DNA of 64,000 nt, taken from Cymbidium sinense. Taxonomy: Eukaryota; Streptophyta; Magnoliopsida; Asparagales; Orchidaceae. The notes under the pieces were generated by a model. That model was not told where the DNA came from and searched no databases. It worked only from the letters and a program-made list of their open reading frames with translations. Each line of letters opens with the position of its first letter. Position 1 is the stretch's first letter. Below are positions 11,101-22,895 of the stretch, piece by piece. Both the position numbers and the translations under genes were made by a program. The stretch is taken from contig CM038222.1 of NCBI GenBank assembly GCA_021442155.1, positions 17,453,908 to 17,517,907 on the forward strand, in the 5' to 3' direction.

Positions 11101-14100
11101 AAACCTAAACCCTATATTAAAAAAAAAACTAAACCCAAAACAAACTAAATAAAATAAACCTAAAAAAAACTAAATAAACTAAATAAATAAACCTAAACCT
11201 AAACCAAACTAAAATTAAAATAAAAAACTAAAATAAACCTAAAAAAATAAAATAATCCAAGAATAAAACCAAAACGTAAACCTAAAAATAAAATAAAACT
11301 TCAACCTAAACTAAACATAAAAAAAATAAACCTAAAAAAATAAACTCAAATAAAAAATAAGCATAAACCTAAACTTAAAAAATAAACTAAAACAAAAAAT
11401 AAATACTAAAATAAATAAAACTAAAATAAATAAACTAAAAAAATAAAATTAAAAAATAAACATTAATAAATAAAATAAAATAAAATAAAAAATAAAAAAT
11501 AAACTAAATAAACTAAATAAACCTAAACCTATCAGTTTACTTAATTTTTTTAGGAAAAACCCTAAACTCTTAACCCTAAACCCTAAATTCTAAATCCTAA
11601 ACCCTAAACCCTAAGCTCTAAACCTAACCCTCAACCTAAACCCACACCTAAAACCTACTAAACCCTAAACCCACCCTAAAACCCCACAACCCTAAATCTA
11701 ACCTAACCCACCTAAATCCACAAACCCCACCCTAAGCCACTCCTAAATCCACAAACCAAAAAAAACCTAAACAAAATAAAACAAAAACTAAATTAAATAA
11801 AAAAACCTAAACATAAATTAAATAAAAACTTAAATTAAAGCCTAAACCTAAACCAAAACCAAAATGTAAAAATAAAATAAAATAAAAAATAAATACTAAA
11901 TTAAAATTACATAAAATTAAAACCTAAACTAAATTAAAAAAATTAAATAAACCTAAAATTAAACACCTAAATAAAATAAAAACTAAACGTAAAATAAAAA
12001 TAAAGTTAACTTAAAATAAAATAAAAAGAAAACTAAATAAAACCTAAACCTAAAAAATAAACCTAGAAATAAATAAAAAAAATAAAACCCTAAAATAAAA
12101 ACAAAAAAAAAATAAAAGAAAACTAATAAACTTGAACTAAAATAAACTGAAATAAATTAAATAAATCCTAAAACAAAATAAAATAAACCTAAACCCTAAA
12201 CTAAATAAAATAAAATAAACTAAACATAAACCTAAACCTAAACTAAAATATTAAAGCTATAAATAAACATAAAATAAAAACCTAAAACAAACCTAAAAAA
12301 ATAAAATAAAACTTCAACCTAAACTTAAAAATAAAAATATAACCTAAACCTAAAAATAAAATAAAAATAAAACCAAACAAAATAAGCATTAACCTAAACC
12401 TAAAAAATAAACTAAAATAGAAAAACAAAATTAAAATATATTTAAATGAAGAAAATAAAATAAACTAAAATAAATAAAAAATAAACTAAATAAACCTAAA
12501 CCTATCGGTTTACTTAATTTTAAAAAAAAGACCCTAAACCATAAACCCTAAACCCTAAAACTAAAACCCTAAATTAAAAAACCCTACAAAACCCTAAACC
12601 CATCTAAAATATAAACAAAACCTAAACCTAAACCCAAAATTAAAAAAATATAAACAAAAAAAAAGCTATACCTAAATAAAATAAAAACCTAAACTAAAGC
12701 ATAAACTTAAACCTATATGCAAAAATAAAATTAAAAAAATATGAACTAAAATAAATTAAATAGAAACCTAAATTAAACTAAAATAAATAAATTAACCTAA
12801 AATAAAACAAAATAAAAACTAAATAAAAACCTAATCCTAAGAAATAAATCTCAAAATAAAATAAAAAAACACATGAAAATAAAACCTAAACCCTAAATTA
12901 AAGAAAAAAGCTAAACCTAAAATAAACAAAATAAAATAAACCTAAACTTGAACAAAAATAAACTAAACTAAAATAAATAAAACCTGAATGTAAACCTAAA
13001 ATAAACTGAACCTAAACCATAAATTAAATAGTATAAAATAAACTAAAAATAAACCTAAAGCTAACATAATAAATAAAACTAAAAAATTAACTTAAAATAA
13101 AAACTTAAAAACCTAAACCTAAAAAACTAAAATAAAAACCTAAACATAAACCTAAATATGAAAAATAAAATCTAAACCTAAAAAATAAAATAAAAATCAT
13201 ACTAAATGAAAAATTAAGCATAAACTTAAATCAAAAAAGTAAACTAAAATAAAAAAACCAAAACTAAAATAAATAAACCTAAAATAAAGAAACTAAACTT
13301 AAATAAATAAATAATATAACTAAATAAATTATAAATAAATAAACTAAAATAAATAAAAAACTAAACCTTGGGTTCATAATTAAAAAAAGTACCTATGCAT
13401 AAACCCTAAACCCAAAATCCTAAACCCTAAATCCTAAACCCTAAACCCTAAATCCTAAATCCTAAACCCTAAACCTACAACCCTGAACTTTAAATTCTAA
13501 AAAACCTTAAACCCAAAACCCAAAATCATAAAAACCTGACCTACTAAACCCTAAACCTAAACCCTAAACCCTAAAACCCAAACCTACAACCCTAAACCCT
13601 AAACCCTAAACCAGAAACCTTAACTCTAAAAACTAAAAAACCTAAACCTAAACTAAATAAATCCAAAAAAAATTAATAAATAGAAAACCTAAGCCTAAAT
13701 AAAATAAATAAAATAAAATAAAATAAAAACCAAAGCATAAAATAAACCTAAACTAAAAAAATAATAAAAATAATAAAAACTAACCTAAAATAAACTAAAT
13801 AAAAACTTAAACTAAACCAAAAAAAATAAAATTGACCTAAAAATAAATAATCTAAATAAAATAAAAACTAAACATAGAATAAAGTAAAATAAACCTAAAA
13901 TAAAATAAAATAAATACTTAATAAATACCTAAACTTAAAAAATAAACCTAAAAATGAAACCTAAAAATAGGTAAAAAATAAAATTTAAACCCTAAACTCA
14001 AAAAAATAAAATAAAATAAACCTAAACCTACACTAAAATAAATTAAACTAAAAAAATAATACCTAAAACTAAACCTAAAATAAACTAAACCTAAACCAAA

Positions 14101-16876
14101 ACTTAAACCCTAAATAAAATAAAATAAATTAAAAATAATACTAAACTTAAAAAAATAAAATAAAAACCTAAACTTAAACCTAAAATAAAAAAATAAAAAA
14201 AAAAAATAAATAAAACTAAAATTAAATCTAAAAAAAATAAACTAAAATAAATAACCAAAGTTAAAATAAATAAACCTTAAATAATTAAACTAAATAACAA
14301 TAAAAAATAAACCTAAATAAAAATAAAAAATAAAATAAACTAAAATAAATAAAAAATAAACTTAATAAACTAAATAAACCTAAACATACAGATTTACTTA
14401 AGTTAAAAAAAAACCCCTAAACCCTAAACCATAAACCCTAAATCCTAAAACTAACCTTGAACCCTAAAACCTAAATCTACAACCCTAAATCGTAAACCCT
14501 AAACCCTATACTTGAAACCCCAAAAAACCCTAAACCCTAAACCCTAAAACTTAAATGCTAATCCTAAAATCACAAACCCTAAACCCTAAACCATAAACCC
14601 TAACCCTAAACCCTAAATCCTAATCCCTAAACTCAAATAAAAAATTAAACCTAAACCCTAAACTTAAAAAAAAACTTAAACCTAAAATAAATTAAAGTAA
14701 ACTAAACCTAATCTAAAATAAAGTAAACTAAAGTAAACCTAAAACCTAAACATAAACTTAAACTTAAAATAAAAATAAATAAAATGAACTAAAATAATCC
14801 TAAACATAAAAAAAATAAAATAAAACCTAAACTAAACTAAATAAAAAAAATAAAACCTAAACTTAAAGAATAAACAAAAATAAAACTACACTAAATAATA
14901 AAACTAAGCATAAACCTAAACATAAACCTAAAAAACACACAAAAATAAAAAACCAAAACTAAAATAAATAAACCTTAAATAATTAAACTAAACTAAATAG
15001 AAATTAAAAATAAACTGAAATAAAAATAAAAAAAATAAAACAAACTAAAATAAATAAAAAATAAACTAAATAAACTAAATAAATCTAAACATATTGATTT
15101 AATTAATTTTTTAAAAAAACTATAAACCCTATACCCTAAACCTTAAATCCTAAACCCTAAACACTAAACCAGTGAGCCAAAACTAACTAAAACCTACTAA
15201 AACCCTACCAATAACCCTAAAAATCCTTAAACCCTAAATTCTAAATCTTAAACCCAAAATGCTAAACTCTAAATCCTAAGCTACCACCTAAACCCCAGGC
15301 CAGATCCCCTGAGCTAAACCCTAAAACCCTAAAATACTAAACTAACCCTGAACCCACAAACCCTAGAAATCCTAAACCCTAAAGACTAAATGACCCTAAA
15401 AACCCTAAACCCTAAACCCTATACCTGACCCTAAAACCCAAAAAGCTACTAAAAACCAACTAAATAAAAATAAAATAAATAAAAAAGCTAAACCTAAATA
15501 AAATAAAATAAAAATCAAAACTAAAACCTAAACCTAAACCTAAAAATAAAATAAAACAAAAAATAAAAATAAACTAAAATAAGATAAATAAAAACCTAAA
15601 CTAAACTAAAAAATAAAATAAACCTAAGAATAAGAACCTAAATAAAATAATAACTAAACATAAGATGAAAATAAAATAAACTTAAAATAAAATAAAATAA
15701 AAACTAAATAAAAACCTGAACCTAAAAAAATAAACCTAAAATAAATAAAAAATAAAAACTAATCCTTAAACTAAAAAAAACTCAAACCTTAAAATAAAAA
15801 TAAAATAAACAAAATTAAATAAACCAAAACCTAAACTAAAATAAAATAAACTAAAATAAATAAAACCTAAACCTAATTTTAAAATAAACTAAACCTAAAC
15901 CTAATCCTAAACTAATTAAAGTAAAATTATTTAAAATAAACATTAACATAAACTTAAAAATAAAACTTAAAAGTAAACCTAGAATAATAACATAAAACCT
16001 AAACCTAAAAATGCAAAATAAAAACTTAAACCTAAACCTAAAAATAAAAAATAAAACCTAAACCTAAATAATAAAATAAAAATAAAACTAAACTAAAAAG
16101 TTTGCATTAACGTAAACTAAAACCTAATAAAGAAACTAAAATAAAAAACTTAAACTAAAATAAATAAACCTAAAATAAATAATCTAAATTAAATAAAAAT
16201 AAAAATAAAGCTAAATGAAAGTAAATCATAAAATAAACTAAAATAAACATAAAATAAACTAAATAAAAAAAATCAAATAAACTAAAATAAGTAAAAAAAT
16301 AAACTAAAAAAGTTAAATAAACCTAAACCTACTGATTACTTAATTTAAAATATAAACCCAACACCCTAAACTAAACCAACCTTAAAAGTAACCTAAACCC
16401 TTTAAACCTACACCCTAAACCCTAAACCCTAAACCCTAAACATTAAACCCTAATCCTTACCCTAAACCCGATATCATACCCAAACCCTAAACCATAACTA
16501 AATCTTTAACCTACCCTACTAACACAAACCACAAACCTAAACCCTACTAAACCATAACTGCACAATGCCTAAACTACTCAAATCCTAAACCCTAAACCCT
16601 AGACCCTCAAAAACCTAAATCCTAAAGCTTAAACTTTAAACCCGAAATCCAAAACCCTAAATCATAACCCTAAACCCTAAACTTTAAAACCCTAAATCAT
16701 AAAACCCTAAACCCTAAACCCTAACCCTAAACCTTAAACCCTAAAAGCATAAACCCTAAAACCCTAAACCTTAAAGCCTAAAGCCTAAACCCCAAACCCC
16801 AATCTTAAACTTAAATTAATTAAACAAATTAAAAAATAAACTTAAACCCTAAAACCTATTAAACTTAAAACCTAAG

Positions 16877-17340
16877 AATGGGCAGGACCTTGATGGCAGG
16901 AACATCACCATCAATTAGTCTCAATCTAGATCTAGTGGTGGAGGCGAAGGCCGAGGTGGTGGTTATCATAGTAGTGGAGGGGGATCTAGAGGTGCTACTC
17001 GATATGGAGGTGGTGGTTGGAGCATTGGTGGTTTTGGAGGCAGGAGGAGCGACGAATATTACAGCCGTGGTGGTGGCGGAAGGAGAGATCGGTGATATGA
17101 AGGTGGCTGGGGTGGTCCTGATGGGAATTAGAGAAATTAAAGAATGGTTGATCAGATCTGCTACTTATGCAACCGTGTCTTTATAGTAGAGACAGTTCTA
17201 GTTTTCTAAGGTTTTTAATTTTCTCTATGTTTGCTCATTTTTTATCAATTTCGTTGAGTGTGTCTTAGAAAACTTGGTGTGTTACTTGGTTGATCAAATC
17301 AAAAAAATGAAATGTAGAAAATAAATTTTTCTCTATTAAA
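16877..17340 (+). pseudogene. GRP gene 3' fragment, copy 3
   Basis: This begins at AG|AATGGG like the other copies. The frame reads NGQDLDGRNITIN*SQSRS, then the Gly-rich tail (YGGGG, GGRRSDEYY, SRGGGG), a TGA inside the DRGYDGG-like motif, a loss of about six codons, and a final DGN*RN before TAA at about 17140. The TAG at codon 14 and the TAG replacing Trp in GNWRN are both shared with copy 4, so copies 3 and 4 form a subfamily. The UTR reads CTAAGGTTTTTA in place of CTAGGGTTTTTG and is recognisable to about 17340. It sits between telomere-like blocks 16355-16800 and 17341-17605, with anchor B at 17611. Confidence 0.83.
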
Positions 17341-20300
17341 CAAACACTAAAAACCATAAAACCTAAACCAAAACCTAAACCCTTGACCTAAAACCTAAAC
17401 CCTAAACCCTAAACCCTTAACCCTAAAAACCCTTAACTGAAAAATTTAAACCCTAAACCCTAAACCCTAAAATGCTAAACCCTAAACCCTAAACCCTAAA
17501 ACCTAAACCCTAAACCCTAAACCATAAACCTTAAACCCTAAACCCTAAACCCCAAACCTAAAACCCTCAACTAACCCTAAACCTTAAATCTTAAACCCTA
17601 AACCATAAAAAGCTAAAAACTTAAACATAAACTAAATAAAACATTAAAATATAATAAATAAACAAACCTAAACCAAAATAAAATAAAAACCTAAACTAAA
17701 ACCTAAACCTAAACCTAAAACTAAAAAGAAAATAAAATACAAAATAAAAATTATACTAAAATAAAATAAATAAAAACCTAAAGTAAATTAAAAAAATAAA
17801 AAAACATAAATAAAATAAAAACTAAAACTAAAATAAAAATAAAGTAAAACAAAAACTAAATAAAAATGATACCTAAAAAATAAACATAAAAATAAAACCT
17901 AATAATAAATAAGAAATAAAACATAAACCCAAACAAAAAAACCTAAACCTAAAATAAAAATAAAATAAACCTAAACCTAAACTAAAATAAATAAAACCCA
18001 AACTTAAACCAAAAATAAATTAAATCTAAACCTAAACCTAAACTCTAAATAAAATAAAATAAATTAAAAAAAAACCTAAACTTAAACTAAAAAATAAAGC
18101 CTAAAAAAAATCTAAGGAAAAAAATCCCTAAAACCTAAACCTAAAAAAATAAAACCTAAACTTAAACATAAAAATAAAAAATAAAACTTAAACTTATATA
18201 ATAAAGTAAAAAAAACTAAACTAAAAAATAAACCTAAACCTAAACTTAAATATATAAAATAAACAAAAATTAAAAGCTTAAACTAAAATGAATAAACTAA
18301 ACTAAATAAAAATTAAAATTAAAATAAAGTAAAACAACTAAATAATAAACTAAATAAAATAAATAAACTTAAACCTATGAGTTTACTTAATTTACAAAAA
18401 AATTAACAAAAAATCCCTCACCCAAAACCCTGAACCGTGAACCTTAAACCTACAACACCTACACCCTAAACCTTAAAACCCTAAACCCTAAACACTAAAC
18501 CCTAAATAGTGAACCCTAAACCCTAAAGCCTAAAACATACAAACCTAAACCCTAAACCAAAACCCTATACCCTAAGCCCTAAAAACCTAAAAATATAAAC
18601 TTAAACTAAATAAAACATAAAATAAATAAATAAACCTAAACCTAAGTAAAATAAAGTAACAAAATAAAATAAAAACCTAAACTAAAACCTAAACTTGAAC
18701 CTAAATCTAAACCTAAAAGATAAATTAAAACATAATAAAAAATTAAAACTAAACTAAAATAAAATAAATAAAAACCTAAACTAAACTAAAAAATAAACAT
18801 AAAATAAAATAAAATAAAATAAAAACTAAATAATAACTTAAACCTCATAAAATAAACCAAAAAATAAAACCTAAAAATAAATTAGAAATAAAACATAAAC
18901 CATAAACAAACAAAAAACCTAAACTGAAAAATAAATAAAATAAAATAAACATACACCTAAACTAAAACAAACTAAACTAAAATAAATAAAACTTAAACCT
19001 AAACCTAAAATAAGCTAAACCTAAACTTTAAACTAAATAAAATAAAATAAACTAAGAAAAACCTAAACCTGAACTAAAAAATAAAATTTAAAATTAAACC
19101 TAAAATAAAATCCTAAAACCAATACCTAAAAAAATTAAATAAAAACTTAAACCTAAACCTAAATATTTAAAAATAAAACATAAACCTAAAAAATAAAATA
19201 AAAAGAAAATGAGACTAAAAAGTAAGCATAAACAAAAACCTAAACTTAAAAAAATAAACTAAAATAAAAGACCTAAACTAAAATAAATAAACTAAACTAA
19301 ATAAAAATAAAAAATAAACCTAAAAAAATACAAAATAAAATAAACTAAATAAACCTAAACCTACCCCTTTACTTATTTAAAAATAAAATTAAACTCTAAA
19401 CCATACAAACTAAACCCTAAACCCTAAACCTACAACCCTAAACCCAAAACCCTAACCTAACCCTAACTCCCTCTCTAAACCACTAAAACCTGGACCCAAA
19501 TCTCTAAATCTCAACACCAGCTAAACCCTCCACTGCCTAAACCTGGGCCCTTAAACCTAAACCTTAAATCCTAAACCTCACAGGTACAAACTGAGCCTAA
19601 ATCCACTGACCCACCCTAATCCTAAACCCTAAACACTAAAACCTTAAACCCTAAAAGTATAAACCCTAAACACTATGCCCTAAAAGCCTAAAAACTTAAA
19701 CCTAAACTAAATAAAACCTAATAATAAAATAAATAAATAAATATAAACCTAAATAAAATATAATATAATAAAACCTAAACTAAAACCTTAACCTAAACCT
19801 AAAAATAAAATAAAATAAAAAATATAAATAAACTAAAATTAAATAAATAAAAACCTAAACTATACTAAAATATAAAATAAACCTAAAACTTAAAATCTAA
19901 ATAAAATAAAAATTAAACATAAAATAAATTTAAAATAAAATAAAATAAACCTAAACCTAAACTAAAATAATTAAAACCTAAACATAAACTAAAAATAAAC
20001 CTACACCTAAACTAAAAAATAAAAACTAAAAATAAACCAAAAATAAAACCTAAACCTTAAAGTAAAAAATAAAACCTAAACATAAAAAATAAATTAAAAA
20101 TAAAACTCAACTAAAAAATAAACCTAAACATAGACCTAAACCAAAAAAAAAACTAATATTAAAAACCAAAACTAAAGTAAATAATCTAAACTAAATAAAA
20201 AGAAAAAATAGAAGTAAATAAAAATTAAAAATAAAATAAACTAAAATAAATAAACAAAACAAAATAAACCTAAACCTGCCAATTTACTTAATTTAAAAAA

Positions 20301-21218
20301 ACTACCCCACCCTAACTCTAAACCACAAACCTAAACCCTAAATCTTAAACCTTAAATCCTAAACCCTAAATCTTAAAACTAACCCTAAACCCTAAACTCT
20401 AAACCCTTTAAACCCTAAAGCCTAATAATGACGCTACCTAAACTTTAAACCCTAAACCCTAAACCCAAACCCACAGATCATAAACTCAACCCTACCACAA
20501 AACCTAAACCCTAAAGCCTAAACCCTAAACCCCACCTAGCTAACCCTAAACCATATCTCTAAACCTTAAACCTCAAAACCTTAAATGCTCCTAAACACTA
20601 AATCTAAAACCCTAAACCCTAAAGCACCCTAAACCATAAACCTAAACCTAAACTAAATACTTAATAATAAGATAATAAAACCTGCACCTAAATATAAAAT
20701 AAAATAAAATAAAATAAAATGTAAACTAAAATTAAACCTAACCAATAAAATAAAATAAATAACAAAAATAAAATAAATAAAATCCTAAACTAAATAAAAA
20801 AAGATAAAATAAACCAAAGAATAAAAAAACTAAATAAAATAAAAACTAAACATAAAATAAAAACATAATAAACCTAAACCTACTAATATACTTAATTTTT
20901 TTTTAAAAAAAAGCTAAACACTAAAACTAACCCTAAACCCTAAACCCTATGACTACAACCCTAAACCCTAAACCCTAAAATCCTAAACCCTAAACCCTAA
21001 ACCTTAGACCTTAAACCCTAAACCCTAAACGCTAAAACCCTAAGCCCTAAACCCTAAAACCTACAACACTAAAATCTAAACTCTAAACCCTAAACCCAAA
21101 ACTCTAAACCCTAAAAGCTACTAAACCATAAACCTCAAACCCTAAACCCTAAAGCCTAAACCCTAAACCCTAAACTTACCATAATCCTTAAAACCCTAAA
21201 TTAGCCCTAAACTCTAAG

Positions 21219-21705
21219 AATGTGTTGAACCTTGATGGCAAGAACATCACCATAAAATAGGCTTAGTCTAAATCTGGCGGTGGAGGCGAAGGCGAAGGCT
21301 GTGGTTATCATAGTGGTGGTGGGGCATTCAGAGGTGCTGGTGGGTATGGAGGCGGTGGTCGGAGTAGTGGTGGTTATGGAGGCAGGAGGAGCAACGGAGG
21401 CTACAACCATGGTGGTGGCCGAGGGAGATATTGAGGATATGATGGAGGATCCTGCTACTCAAGAGGCGGGGGTGGTTCTGATGGGAACTAGAGAAACTAA
21501 AAAATGATAGATCTGATCTGCTGCTTATGGAACTGTGTCTTTAAAGTAGAGACAGTTCAACTTATCTAGGGTTTTTTATTTTCCTTATGGGTGCTCAATT
21601 TTGATATATATCATCACGTGTCTTAGAAAATTTAGGGTGCTACTTGGTCGATGAAATGAGAAAGAAGAAATATTGAATCTGAATTTTTTCTCCCTTAAAA
21701 AAATA
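21219..21705 (+). pseudogene. GRP gene 3' fragment, copy 4
   Basis: The frame from AAT 21219 reads NVLNLDGKNITIK*A*SKS, then an otherwise well kept Gly-rich tail (YGGGGRSSGGYGG, NGGYNHGGGRG), a TGA within the RGYDGG motif, and GGSDGN*RN to TAA at 21498-21500. The codon-14 TAG and the TAG for Trp near the end are shared with copy 3. Unlike most other copies it lacks the upstream AGTAACTAAATAAATT flank. CTAGGGTTTTT of the UTR starts near 21566, and UTR homology ends at the A-run near 21700. Anchor B follows at 21877. The unit is then cut by the 22360 junction. Confidence 0.82.
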
Positions 21706-22359
21706 AAATAAAACTCTAAACCCTAAACCATAAACCCTAATCCCTAAACTACAACATAAACCCTAAACCTAAACCCTAAACTCTAAACCCTAAACACTAA
21801 AGCCCAAACCATAATCCTTAAACCTTAAAACCTAAACTAGTCCTAAACCCTAAACCCTCAACTCTAAACCCTAAAGAGCTAAAGGCCTAAACCTAAACTA
21901 AATAAAAAAACTTAAAGAAAAATAAATTTAAAAAATAAAATAAAATAAAAATATAAACTGAAACCTAAACACAAACCTAAGCCTCAACATAAACCTCATC
22001 CTAAAATGAAAATAAAAAAATAAAATCTAAACTAAAATAAAATAAATAAAAAACTTAACTAAACTAAAAAATAGAAAACCTAAATAAAATAAAATATAAA
22101 CCTAAAATAAAAAAAATAAACCTAAAATAAAATAAAATAAAATAATAAACTAAATAAAAACCTAAACCTAAAAAATAAACCTAAAAATAAATAATAAATT
22201 AAACCTAAACCCTAAACTAAAAATAAATAAATCTAAAATAAAAATAAAATAACCCTAAACCTAAATAAAATAAGTAAAACCTAAACCTAAACCTAAACCT
22301 AAACTAAATAAAATAAAATAGACTAAAACTAAACCATAACCTAAACTAAAAAAATGAAT

Positions 22360-22890
22360 GACGGGAATTAATCAATCTGACCAAAAAATTCCAGAAAGCT
22401 TCAAGCTATGGAAGAAAGAACGAATATTCTCCAAAGTAGGATGACGTAAAGCGAACTTACCCACCAATGAATATTCGCAAGCCTTTTCACAACCAGATCA
22501 GAACACATTATTGTGAGCATGCCCCGAAAGGAAGTCAAAATAAGGTCGAGACTCACCAAGACAGCTACATAAGACATCCTTGAATGATTTCAAATCCAAT
22601 GATGGATTTATGCCAGAAACTCCCATAGAGCCAGAATCCATATTGGGAGTAGCCATATTAATAGGAATTCCCCATGGGGAAGCATAAATTATAGCCATAA
22701 TCAACAAGGGTGCATAATGGGAGCAGCTAAATCCCATCAAGCTCACCCAATTGGACGCAACAATCAAATTTTCCACAAAAAAATCATAAAGGGGATGCGC
22801 CTCTGCAAGGGAAACAAAATTCGCTAGAGCACCAAAATAGTGAAGGAGAGAGAAGATGCTCGAACAAATAGGTTTTTGTTTAAAGATTGA
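22360..22890 (-). pseudogene. L1-type LINE ORF1 start, inverted fragment
   Basis: Read on the minus strand this is the 5' end of a plant L1-type LINE: a short leader (about 22890-22780), then an open frame from 22776 to 22498 with LKSFKDVL. After one TGA (22496-22494 region) comes SLVGKFALRHPTLENIRSFF followed by SLKLSGIFW. The last part is the beginning of a DUF4283 domain, typical of ORF1 in plant L1 LINEs. The related element at 57062 shows the same order (IKSFKDALSG, then SFFHNLKLLG). The fragment points away from the reverse transcriptase that starts next to it at about 22896, which looks like a 5' inversion. ORF1 is cut inside DUF4283. Confidence 0.65.
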
Positions 22891-22895
22891 GTATC

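Larger units (their letters stand above)
8170..22360 (+). repeat. Telomere-derived satellite array, block 2
   Basis: This is the longest array block visible. Canonical anchor A (GTTTACTTAATT) starts at 8733, 9720, 10624, 11535, 12508 and 18381. Clear variants lie at about 13369, 14392, 15095, 16333, 19364, 20281 and 20885. Spacing is mostly 0.86-1.02 kb, with 704, 1237 and 604 as exceptions. The interval 16333-18381 is 2.05 kb because it holds a GRP fragment. Telomere-like blocks follow each anchor, for example 8765-8935, 9740-9850, 10650-10800, 11560-11760, 13385-13630, 14405-14640, 15120-15440, 16355-16800 and 20915-21215. The rest is AAATAAA/CCTAAA body. I see no genes outside the two GRP pieces, and almost no G on this strand. 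The block is cut at about 22360. Confidence 0.85.

Noticed and set aside
8733..12520. Evenly spaced short repeats that might suggest a CRISPR-like array
   Set aside because: The spacing is about 1 kb, the spacers are themselves repeats, and the setting is a plant nuclear genome.
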